Source of the DNA: Naganishia liquefaciens
Lineage: Eukaryota; Basidiomycota; Tremellomycetes; Filobasidiales; Filobasidiaceae
Direction of reading: 5' to 3'
Assembly: GCA_013423385.1 (NCBI GenBank)
Contig: BLZA01000046.1
Location: 1 to 64,000 of the forward strand
DNA length: 64,000 nucleotides
Shown: positions 53,900 through 64,000 of the stretch, in pieces
How the letters are laid out: each line of letters starts with the position of its first letter
Numbering within the stretch: the first letter of the stretch is position 1
Translations under genes and position numbers: made by a program
Notes under the pieces: model-generated
Database searches by the model: none
What the model saw: the letters and a program-made list of their open reading frames with translations, nothing else
Told to the model about the DNA's origin: nothing

Positions 53900-56560
53900 G
53901 ACGTGAGCAACTGTGCAAGTCTAGGGGAATCGATCTTGAAAGCTTTCCGAGAGGAAAGCCAAGCAGAGCATTATTTGCTATCAAGGCTGCTTTGAGCCTT
54001 CAATAAGCTTTATATCCCAACAAGTTGAAAACAAAGGCAAGTCGGGTTTGGTCCTCCTGATAGGCTGAGTAGCATATAGCAGACACAGGATCGGGTTTGT
54101 GTATGAACTGTGCGGTTTGAACTTGTCACCTTTGGAAAAGGTAGCCGGGTTGATCATCAGCTCGCGGAACAGCTGGGGTAGGTTCTCCGCATAGGTTGAT
54201 GCTGAAGTTGCTGCTGGAGTCAAGTACAACGAGTCAACAAGGCTTTATTAGCGACGGATAATGAAGATCCAGAAGGGGAGAAGTCTAGGCCGAAGATAGG
54301 GTTGTTGTTCATGAGCGTATTATCGGCCATGGCGGAGATGTTGTCTTGGGTACAATAAGCAAGGGTCAGATAATGAACGTGGCAACGGCAGAACTGAAGG
54401 GCGATAGTGAACATGGGGACGGTGTACTAAAGTTGTGTGGGTCGAAAGTGTTGAAGGAATACGGTGATGTGAACAAACTGATGTTGAAGAAAGAACGAAT
54501 GTTGATGACGATAATGATTAAAGGTAATAGCTACGTATAGACAGATTGTCAAGTCGAGTGACTACACATTCCTACACACAGGAATCAAGTGACCGTCTCT
54601 GTTTTAAAGAAAAACTGTCGTTGATTCGGAAAATATCGTACTTCATTGTCCCCTACAACCTTTGCGTAGCTGTTGGCGGAGAACCTCTACGCGTCTCAAC
54701 CTCAATGAAACATTCACAAGACTCTCGAGAACCTGACGCCGCCGATACTAGTTGATCTTCATCGCCGTCACCTATTGCTCTCCCGGGGATCTACCAAGGC
54801 TATTGGACTCATTCGGTGCGCTTAGGAGACTACCTCACAGGTTCCTGTTGTCTTGAGAAGCATGTCGGGAAATATCCGGACACTGTAATTCGACAAAACC
54901 AGTTACGTTCATACCTGCCGATATAAGGAAAAAAATATCCCCACAAAATGTCGTCGATGAAACCGGCAGTGCATGAAGCTTCCTGAATTGCCCGACACCT
55001 CTATACTTGGGAAAAAGGCTGGATTAGCATTCAAGTAAAAGAGAAGGGGTTTCGAAACTCACTTTCTTCTTCAACGGTTCATTCACAAGTCCAACCGTAT
55101 TGTCTCAGTAAAGTCGACGACTCCTTGGAATCAAGATCTACAATCATCCCGATAGTGCAAGAAGAAGACGGAAGCACAACTTCAATCTTGTGTGCCCTAC
55201 TATTGCTGGAATCAATACTGGTGGGGGAACCTAGCAAGAGAAGCAAGAGACGTTGAACATCGAAATAACATGTAGAACCAATAATATGTCTAGAACTGAC
55301 CTCAGTAAAATTCGGCTCAGCAATAGAGTCGTCAAAGCTCGAGCATTGAAGCTTTCCAGCCTCAAATGTGAACGGTTTGATAATACAGAGTAGCTGAAAT
55401 ATCGGGAAGAACAAATAAGGGAGAGCTCACTTCAGAAAGGAATTCGAGGCGATTTCGAACTACATCTGAGATAACGACCGAACCACCATATGATTTCAGT
55501 TCGTCCATCACCACAGGAGCCAGAGATGATATAGGCCAATCGCTCGAGGGAAGGGGCCTTGGATACGTGTCTTTATGTTGATAGTTTGATGAGTGAGGTT
55601 TTTTGCTATTCTGAAACGTCGATGTTGAGCCGGTCGACCTTAGCAACGGACTATCTCGATGGAAGAGCAAGTGTTATATCACTGCGCAATGACTTACACT
55701 GGAGTTAAGCGCAATGACAACCTTCTCCGATACTGCCCTGACATCTTGAACACTTCCTGCAGCTTGCCTGTGGCGCCATTTCAGGCTTTGGGGTTTTCAA
55801 CTGAGATCGATTCTGCCTATCGTTATCAAGTGTAGTAATTCTTGTTTGAAAAACCCGGAATCATCGAGTTCTTTCGGGGAAAATGGTTCCAAGTTAACAA
55901 TAAGGATTCCCGTACACCGTGGTTGTGTAGAAGCAGATCAGTCCTCGTTCCGCCTTCGGTCGAACGGGTTACCGACCAGAAAAGACTGCAAAATCCAAGT
56001 ATAATAGAAGTGGGGAAAACAGCGTCGTAGGATGAGTTGTAGCAAAAAGTACAAACTCCGGCTCGACGTTTGGTACGGAGGATTCAAATCTGACTTTTAC
56101 GTTGAATTGGAACAGTCATCTAGTGACGGGATGTTGTTTTATCAGAGAACAGAGAAATGAGCGTTGAATTTTTCACTATTTCACAATCGTCAGGAGGACT
56201 CATCAACATGGTAAATCTGAGAACGCCTCAACTAGCATTTGTTATTTCCTAGCTACTTTCCTATTTATCGCAATCTCATTTCAGCTCAGAATCTTGAACT
56301 CTGGTACAAATAGTGGACATCTTTGGACTAATCAATTTTAGTTGCACTCATAAAGGGAGAGTTCTACTGTCCAACAGTCCTTGCGCGGATTACACAACGG
56401 CCTTGTAGTCTTAATCACTGATAGGTAAGCTCAAGATGCAGATGGGTGCAACAATTGGTACCTTTGTTGAATCTACTTATCGAGCTACGTGCTTAAAGCC
56501 CCATGTGAAAGGTTTAGAATGCATAATACGGGCAAGATTGGCAAGTTTTCGAGTCCTTCG
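53900..56560. repeat. Large diverged duplication, block 1
   Basis: Aligns in the same order and strand with 58380-61620. Shared landmarks: AAGAGGAAAG near 53945 and 58418; CAACAAGGCTT(T)ATTAGCGACGG near 54235 and 58605; ATGTTGTCTTGGGTAC near 54340 and 58710; GACTGTCAAGTCGAGT-type sequence near 54545 and 58915; GGATCTACC near 54785 and 59265; GCTGGATTAGC near 55018 and 59515; TTGCGCGGATTA near 56380 and 61440. Identity is roughly 70-80% by eye, so the duplication is old. Confidence 0.8.
55155..55670 (-). CDS. Hypothetical small gene with introns in block 1
   Basis: Candidate start ATG 55670 (MLFHRDSPLLRSTGSTSTFQ). The first exon ends LEFLSE at GTGAGC, and an intron ending TTTCAG leads in frame to LLCIIKPFTFEAGKLQCSSF and DDSIAEPNFTE. 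A second intron (GTCAGT...GCTAG) follows. Phase at that junction is uncertain, so the C-terminus is open. No known domain. Block 2 shows only weak traces, so it may be a decaying gene. Confidence 0.3.
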
Positions 56561-56649
56561 TACCGATCTTCAGGTTATTGCGCCTTGCAGCGGCGGATCT
56601 CAGCTGGCGAACGAGAGGCCACTGCACCAACTGCTGAGTGGTCTACCGC

Positions 56650-57030
56650 CAACGGGAAACCATGACGCCTTTGTCATCCTAGGGCCCATCAGATGGGAAA
56701 TGATAGCATCCGGATTGGTTTGCCTGAGGTGTGCTACTTGTCAAGTGGGATCGGAGCACGTGAGCAAGTACGAGCATGATGGAAGACCGTACTGCCATAT
56801 GGATTATGACGAGGTAGGCCGCCACCCTTCATGCCCGAGCTCGTCTACTCCGCTCTTCATCGCGTGTACTTTGTAATCCAGCGATTCGCGCCCAGATGTC
56901 ATCACCTCAATGCGCCCATCGTAGACCGTATATCCGCATGGACGACCCGGCTCTTGCATAGCGATTCTACTACGAGCTTCATTTCTTCTGCGGCGAATGC
57001 GTTACAATGTTCCTCGATTTGATCCCAGTC
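56650..57030 (+). pseudogene. LIM-domain protein fragment
   Basis: The first piece reads LVCLRCATCQVGSEHV and YEHDGRPYCHMDYDE, the second half of a LIM zinc finger (CxxC ... DGxxYCxxDY). An intron of about 65 bp (GTAGGC...ATCCAG) leads to RFAPRCHHLNAPIVDR, the usual link to the next finger (FAPxCxxCxxPI), here with one zinc Cys replaced by Leu. Later YELHFFCGECVTMFLDL in another frame fits the rest of that finger. LIM fingers mediate protein contacts at the cytoskeleton. Upstream and downstream LIM repeats are absent; the frame changes; likely nonfunctional. Confidence 0.6.
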
Positions 57031-58379
57031 GTCATCTATGGGAACCGAGGTGCGGCAGGGAAAAGACGTTGACAATGACGATCAGAGGAAGGACAACGCC
57101 CAGACTGTCGCGTTTCTCCTTCATGGAGGAGACGCGTTCGCCTCGAATGCGCTATCAAACTACATCGACCATGGTGCGGTGGGTGCAAGATGCGGATCGG
57201 AGCTGAGGAGGAAGCGCTTGAGGCCATGGAGGTAGTGGCATACGAATGCTTCCAGTGTCTCGCGAGTTCTGTTCATCTGCCGTATCCACGATGTCACCCA
57301 CTAAAGGCAGCTGCATTACTGTTCCTTTTCTTTGATTAGTCCCGCTGTCAATCCATACCGTCAAAGCACTTTGTTCCCAGCAAACGCAAGCCGTAAAGCG
57401 AATGTCACAGAGAGCTGATTCTGTAGAGCACGCTGTGGCAATGGTCTGTGACGCATATGTCAGTTGTTTTGTCGTTCTGCTCATGAACTCTCGTTTCCTG
57501 ACTTCACCATGCACATATGACCTGCCTGGCATAGATTCGGAGGGCCATGTTGGCGACGAGCGGGTCATTGGTGGTCCGGCACCGATCATGATACGGCGGG
57601 AACCCAGCTCCCACACCTCAGAGTCTCGCGTCGGTGTCCGTGCCGTGATGCTCAGTTGTAGCTCACGACGTGCAGCCCATTGTGCTACGTTCGGGAGCAG
57701 GGATGGACTTCGAGCGGCTGGTCAGCCGGTGGAGCGCTTCGGCCTATGCGAACTCTTCGCTCTCCATCTTTACTCCAATCGAACTCCGGTTGGCAAGAAC
57801 CGGCGCCTTAAGGCATAAAACGGGTCTTATCATGCCCTTCCCATAACTCTATGACGAGCCCTAGATACCAAATCCAGGTCAAGACCGTTGCTGCCCATGA
57901 CTCAGCCCTTGTTTTCCTCTTGGGTCTTTTCCTTATCGTCTACTCGAGAATCGTGAAAATATATGCTCCCGAATCTCCTTTTTACTCTCAACGTGGAAGG
58001 CTTTACGACACACCACGCTGCTTCGTATTTACTCGTCGCAATCGTTTCACATTGTGAGCGGATAATCCGACAAGTTTCCCTTAAGTAGACAGACGCATCG
58101 GCACCTAGCAATACCTTTAGCGTATCAGTGGCCTCAGACACTCTAACAGATAGCGGGAAGCAACAGGAATGAAAGCGTGGGCATACCGTATTACTTGAAT
58201 AGATAAACTGCTTCCACCTTCTTTGACATGGCGCTCCATGAAACGGAAATGAGCTCCGATCGCCACTCCATTCGAGCTGAAGGGCACAACGTCCGAATTC
58301 GGTGGAAAAGAAGGAGCAGAGCTAGTTTGTCTTAAAGTCTTGAGATTGTGTCGTGAGGTTCTTCTAACATGAGAAACGG
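57031..58379. other. No recognisable gene
   Basis: Frames of 60-150 codons on both strands without known domains. At 58051-58065 the bases match part of the bacterial lac operator, judged a coincidence. The right edge meets duplication block 2. Confidence 0.45.
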
Positions 58380-61300
58380 CGTAAGGGTTGAGGAATGGGA
58401 TCTTGAAAGCTTCACAAGAGGAAAGCTAAGCAGGGCGTATTTTGGCCATAATGACAGGTTTCAGGGATCGACAGGCCTCACCCTCCAACAAGTCCGGCTT
58501 GAGCCTTGTCATATTTGGGAAGGGGAAGGCGGGTTGATCATCGGCGCCTTGGGGCAGCTAGCGTAGATTCTTGACAGGTTGATGCTCAAGTTACCAAGAC
58601 CAGTCAACAAGGCTTAATTAGCGACGGGTAGCGAAGAACTAGAAGCGAAGAAGTTTTGGCAGAAAATAGGGTTGCTGTTCATGAAGGCATTATGGGTTAT
58701 GGTGGAGGTGATGTCTTGGGTACGTTAAACAAGGGACGAATGATGAATGGAGCAACGATTGAACAGACGGGCGAGATTGAACATGAAGATTAGGTGCACA
58801 AAGCTTGTATTGGTGGAAAGAGTTAACAAAAAACGGCAATGGTCAACAGGGTGGTGTTGAAGAAAGAACGAACGTTAATGGTGACAGTGAGCGAAGGTAA
58901 TAGCCACGCGTAGACCGACTGTCAAGTCGAGTACCTATTAACAAAAAACGGCAATGGTTAACAGGGTGGTGTTGAAGAAAGAACGAACGTTAATGGTGAC
59001 AGTGAGCGAAGGTAATAGCCACGCGTAGACCGACTGTCAAGTCGAGTACCTATATGTATAGACACAGCCTACCAAGTCAATGTCTCTGGTGTTGTTGATT
59101 CGAAAAGTAAAGTACTTCCTGTTCTTTTCCCTTTACATAATCGTCGACAGAAAGCCTCTACGTGTATCATCTGCAAAATCGCAGGACTGCTTAGATCAAT
59201 GCAACATCCTCTGCCGATTTCGCTGATGTTGGTTGATCTTCAGCGGCGTCCGGTTGCTGTGCATGGGATCTACCGACCTTACTGTACTCGTTCGGTCCGC
59301 TTAGGAATCGATGACACAGGTCAATCTTGCCTTGAAGCAATGTCGAGGAATATCTGGACATTGTATATCGAGAAGCCAAGTTATATCGGCTTGATATCTG
59401 CCGATATGAAAACTATGTATATCATTACAGAATGCCGTCAGTGAACTTGGCAGTACCAGAAGTTCTCGGATTGGCCGATACTATTACTTAAGAATGAGAC
59501 TAGATTACAGAAAAGCTGGATTAGCTAGCATTCAAGTAAAAGGGAAAAAGGTTTGAATCTCACTTTCTCCAGTACCTCAACGACTCTTTCACAAGCCCAT
59601 CCGTATGGAGCTGCCGTTAACACTCAGTAAAATTGACTCTTGGCTCCTTATTGAGACGTCGTGTTCGAACAGGCCAGCTTGGACAACAAGTCATATAGAT
59701 TATCGACCAAGTCTTGGTACACTGCTATTAACCGAAACGTGGAAATTTACTACTGGAGCCGATCTAGGGGTTTCGCACTTCCCGTTTCTAACTCTTACCC
59801 TTATACTATTAGCGTGAAATAGATTTTCAGCCAGCCCACGTAGCATTTCGCGAAAAGGGAAGAAAGCGGATGAAAACCACTTCGTGAGAATAACTTTTGC
59901 ATTCTACCGTTTTGTATCCAAAAAGCTTACCCGACAGAAAACTTTTCTTGTCCGCCTACGGACGAGGGAAATTGTCAACTCAACAAATAAACAGCAAAGC
60001 GGTATTGTTATGACATCATGACCTTTCTCAGCATAAAATGCAAGCAACATTTGCATCTGTCATCAAAAGCTTCCCTTAAGCGAGACATTGAGAATCGGCT
60101 GCTTGTTCTCCTACATTGAAACATTTGTCGGCTCTGCAAGCATTGTCCGCAGGTGTGACCGTTACATGTGAGATAGAATTCTGGAAAATGATTCTTGACA
60201 TCAAGGTTTCTTTGCACTTTGAATTGATTTCTCGTTCAATCGACTTGTCTCCATAGCTGCGATAGAAGCGGAACATAATTGGTAGAGTTCCTTCGAAAAC
60301 TACGACAAGGACAAATCATCTGCATAGGCCCGACCTTTTATGCCTGAATCGCAGTGCCCTCAGTTGCTCTACTCTCTCTTTCTCTCTCTCGGCGCATAGC
60401 TGTATGAAAAACTGTCATTGCCATCAGAGTTGAACGAGACCTTTCTAGAAAGAACACACAGACTGTATGGAACGGTTTAGTGACAGACAATGCGATGACG
60501 CGTTGTATCTTTGACAACTCTTCACCGCCACTTTCGAAAGATTAGTGCTACTCTTAAGGGCTATTTGGGAAGCTAGTATACTAGTCAATGAGCCTGCCGT
60601 GTTAATGATACCAAGTATCTACTGCAAAATCACCGCCTCATCTCTACACAGTGCCAATTCACCTCAGCCATTGATGGTCGATTCTTTTTGTTCCAGTGCA
60701 TAAAGATGATTGTATGTTTTGGATTGTTCTTTGCTTTCAATTCATCTATACTAACTCCTGAGGCATATGTTTCGTGCTTTACACCTCTTCGTCATTTATG
60801 ATACTAAGGCTTAACCCATTGCCAATTAAAGAGAACGGCACTTCTTCTTCAGCTGAGCAGTCTTCTAGCCAGCCATGGATGCCTCATCATTTTACGCCAG
60901 TTCAATATGTAAGAGGCCCTTACTACACTACCCAATCATCCTTTCCAGCTGGAGACATTACTCTGCCATGCATAGTCGTTTCACGTGCAGCTTATATCCA
61001 TTCATGCTCAAATGATCTCCTCATATTATCTAACATGGCGTTATTCATGAGACTCGGAGCGGTAATTCCTTCTTGTTACTCTCGCCATCTTTTCCCCATT
61101 TGTTAATTGTCCGGTGATTGATTCCGACAAAGGGTAGAATAGAAAAACAGGTAAACGAGCTGAGCCTTTTCGGCTCATACGGCACGGAGCTTGACTCTAT
61201 GGATTATGGCTGGCGGCAACTGTGAGGATAATCCTTTTTCACCCGCAGCTTCTTTGACAGTGAAATCGGAATGGAAAGTGATTGTATCCGTCACCAAGTT

Positions 61301-61620
61301 GAAAGCTCAGCTTACGCCTCTTCGTGATGACTGAACACTGCTTCCCGAGGTAGTTCATTGAGATGTGATCGACGAGATAATCCGAATAAGGTATATATCG
61401 CGCTTCCCTAAGGATCGCTGCTAAATGCTCTTCAACACGCTTTGCGCGGATTATGCAGGAGCCTCGGAAACATAATCATTGATAGCTAAGTGTAAAGTGC
61501 AAGTGCAAAGCTAACAATCTGTATCACTGTTGAATTTAGCTATCGAGCATACGCGCTCCTAGAACCCCATCTGAAATGCTTAGGATACATAAGATTGGCA
61601 ACCCTTGCAACAACTTGATG
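58380..61620. repeat. Large diverged duplication, block 2
   Basis: Counterpart of 53900-56560, about 600 bp longer because of a tandem duplication and an unmatched insert at about 59800-61400. No intact gene was identified within it; short frames such as 60774-61106 have no known domain. It shares with block 1 a minus-strand stretch reading MNSNPIF / MNNNPIF that may mark an old gene. Confidence 0.75.
58824..59053 (+). repeat. 115-bp perfect-like tandem duplication
   Basis: Units 58824-58938 and 58939-59053 differ at one or two bases (GGTCAACAGG versus GGTTAACAGG). The near identity inside a much more diverged duplication block shows it arose recently. Confidence 0.95.
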
Positions 61621-62033
61621 GTTAGGTTCTGTCAGCGAGTTCGGTGCAGCTCCAGTTCTGTCAACTTTCTGGACTGAGTGGGGTCTGATAATGAAACAGT
61701 ATTACCGGTTCAGGTGGTAACATCTTGAAAGTTTGCACTAGACAACCTGTCCCCTGAGACAGGCAAGTCGCATTTATTTAGTTGGGACTACTTCTCTTTG
61801 AGGCATATTAGTCTGGACTGATGATACACACTTTAGGGATTTAGCAGACGTGAAATACAAATCACACCGCTCTGCTTCACACAACGAACATCTTGAACCC
61901 AGAACAGACGGTACCGCACAGTATAACATGGATTTCCTTGATGTATATATCCGTGGTTTGATCTTGTTCAGTCTTATTGTCTTGTTGCCTTATGAATCGG
62001 TGCGTAAATTAGTCAGTAGACTAGGCGGTAGTC
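61621..62033. other. Sequence before the 7-bp array
   Basis: An open frame begins at 61850 and runs into the 7-bp array; its first 50 codons (MKYKSHRSASHNEH and on) include a hydrophobic stretch (GLILFSLIVLLPY). It is probably not a gene, since its length is due to the stop-free repeat. Confidence 0.4.
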
Positions 62034-62331
62034 AGTATTCAGTATTCAGTATTCAGTACTCAGTATTCAGTATTCAGTATTCAGTATTCAGTATTCAGTA
62101 TTCAGTATTCAGTATTCAGTATTCAGTATTCAGTATTCAGTATTCAGTATTCAGTATTCAGTATTCAGTATTCAGTATTCAGTATTCAGTATTCAGTATT
62201 CAGTATTCAGTATTCAGTATTCAGTATTCAGTATTCAGTATTCAGTATTCAGTATTCAGTATTCAGTATTCAGTATTCAGTATTCAGTATTCAGTATTCA
62301 GTATTCAGTATTCAGTATTCAGTATTCAGTA
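62034..62331 (+). repeat. 7-bp minisatellite, about 42 copies
   Basis: Head-to-tail AGTATTC units with one AGTACTC variant, almost perfect over 298 bp. Flanks (AGTAAGTGGTCAATAGTCAG and on) are degenerate variants of the unit. The plus-strand frame reads (SIQYSVF)n without stops. It does not match the telomere repeat. Confidence 0.97.
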
Positions 62332-64000
62332 GTAAGTGGTCAATAGTCAGAAGTCAATAGTCAGTATACAATAGTCGATATCTTAGTCAGTAGCCTGATT
62401 GTTAGACTGCTCGAGAGTAATTGGACGGTAAATCAGGATTGCGAATAACGGCTGCGCGATTCCTGCTGCAGGATAACATGCCTTAGTGCTGGCTTCAAAT
62501 GAACCAAATGTGTCATCGACAGGACATCGGCGGCTGTAGTTTCTGCTTAACATGACTGACATGGGCAACATCTCTCGGCAGATGTCACACTGATTAGAAG
62601 TGCTTTCTGCCTTGTCTTCCGAATAAAATGGCCCTCGCCATCACTCAAGAACATTTCCTTCACATACATCAGTCTTCAGGGCAAGTTTAACATGTCGCCG
62701 CTCGGTACAAGAATTCAGGAAGGCCAAAGTAGGTTTTGCGTGTCAACACTCTGAGTGTACCATACTTGAGTTACAATCTGGAGTTGTGGAATCCTCATAC
62801 ATCATCTGCCTTGCTATACCGCAGATACAAAGCATGGTGATACACCGCTTGTCAATTCTTAAAGGCTCGTGCAATCCGAGAAAGATTTCGTTTACCGCTC
62901 GAAAGCAAAAACCCTGATCGTTAGGTTTCTCGATAACACCGCTATGCAAATTGGTATCGGGTAAGATTGAACAGTAGGCAACGCCTCATCCAGTTGAAGC
63001 TTAACAGCCTTTTTATCTTACTATCAAAGTCGATGTGGCAGATGTCGTAAAACTCTAGAATTCGAGGGCAATTCTACTACTTGATTCTGTGAATCGTGTA
63101 AAGCTGCACTTAACACATGTGCCATCTGATAAGCGCAATTCCCGTCTCGGAAGCCCATTCGAGCTGAACTTCATAATGGACGAACAGTCATTTCCCTGTC
63201 AAGGGACTTTGCAGCTGGGCACGCTCACATCGACGTCACTATTGATCTGGCTGATTTTGAACCTTTCTCCCGTTGTCTTCAAAATTACATACCTTTCTTT
63301 TGTATGCAGTCAAGGTCTTAGCAAGGAGTTCGTAAGTGTATTTATGCCTTATTAATGCTATGATCGAGCCAAAATATGTTAGAGGATAATAGCAAAAGCA
63401 GCAATGGTGCACCAAGAAAAGTCTGGACTCAGTTTCTCTAGACTGAAAGACTCTTAAATAGCGGTGCAAGTTCTTGATAGGAATAAAGCAGTTGTAACTC
63501 ATACATCTTGTATGTACCCGAGACTTCGCACACATGGGCAGTGCAATCCCTCCGGGTTTGAATGATATGGAGTCGTCTAGCTTGGAGGATGCATGGGAAA
63601 AAGAAGCTTTGAGCCAGTCTGAGTTGAGCTCAACTGGTAACAACCAACCTATGACAACCTAAAGTTCATAATATGAGACATCCTCTGCTTCCTTTGAAAT
63701 TGATGTAAAAACAGCTAGCAAAGGTTCCTCCTACGTCCGTTCACAATTTACGTCGATCTGGTTCAGCACTGCAAAAACAGTTTATGCCATAGTTGTGGAA
63801 CGTCTGAGAAACTCGTTGTTCTCCTACTGGTAACATAGGTGTATACAATGGTCGAGGGCGCACAACGAGGGAGATTTGGGACGACTTTACAGGTGCATCT
63901 GTTTTGCATCTCGTTTTGCGTCCATGACAACTGGGTTCAGCAGGAGGGCAGGTAGATTAGTGTTGTTGCTTAGGCCTGGCAGAACGTATGGCTTATGTTT
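62332..64000. other. No recognisable gene
   Basis: The largest frames are 60-134 codons on both strands (for example 63239-63643 minus) and none shows a known domain. No repeat or transposon signature was found. Confidence 0.45.

Noticed and set aside
58051-58065. Fifteen bases, ATTGTGAGCGGATAA, identical to part of the E. coli lac operator.
   Set aside because: The match stops there, flanks are ordinary fungal sequence with no vector or lacZ sequence, and a eukaryotic chromosome has no use for it; taken as coincidence.
61850-62332. A 160-codon open frame with a regular SIQYSVF repeat.
   Set aside because: The frame is open only because the 7-bp unit lacks stops in that phase; no start context or domain supports a gene.

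Overview
The window is the left end of a fungal chromosome. Positions 12-46 carry the C-rich telomere strand (CCCCTAA units, TTAGGGG on the other strand). That repeat, the many 55-75 bp GT-AG introns, and relics of HET-domain and NACHT-WD40 genes point to a basidiomycete; a Tremellomycete (Cryptococcus/Kwoniella kind) is my best inference, not a proof. No tRNA, rRNA or CRISPR array was seen.

The region is a subtelomeric graveyard: remnants of metabolic, allorecognition and regulatory genes cut up by LTR retrotransposons. From the end inward: about 3.5 kb with almost nothing recognisable; a truncated Ty3/gypsy relic (3.5-6.1 kb, minus); a HET-domain gene (7.25-14.3 kb) split by a young, nearly whole Copia element with LTRs, a 5-bp target duplication and an initiator-tRNA-Met-type primer site; a divergent PAD1/FDC1 pair (UbiX and UbiD families, 16.5-19.5 kb), both decayed, with a Copia fragment beside one and a chromovirus fragment truncating the other; a damaged copper amine oxidase (21.2-22.4 kb) with an in-frame CT microsatellite; and an apparently intact GH13 glucan-branching/amylase-like gene (23.1-25.1 kb), the best surviving gene.

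From 26.8 to 41.3 kb lie a second Copia relic (minus), the 3' end of a subtilisin-like protease gene, a repeated cassette present in three partial copies (an unknown plus-strand gene facing a SET-like minus-strand gene with paired ACGCGT boxes upstream), a NIMA/NEK-type kinase gene (34.7-36.8 kb, minus) and two minisatellites. The cassette is the best candidate for something undescribed.

From 42.7 kb onward: a GC-rich, intronless cytochrome P450 gene (minus); a Copia solo-LTR relic; a NACHT-WD40 (NLR) pseudogene; a possible F-box gene; a GH10 xylanase gene running into a large diverged duplication (about 53.9-56.5 and 58.4-61.6 kb); a LIM-domain fragment; and a long 7-bp minisatellite (62.0-62.3 kb). 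Many host genes show single-base frame changes while keeping splice sites and motifs. This fits recent decay, but assembly indels cannot be excluded from sequence alone.
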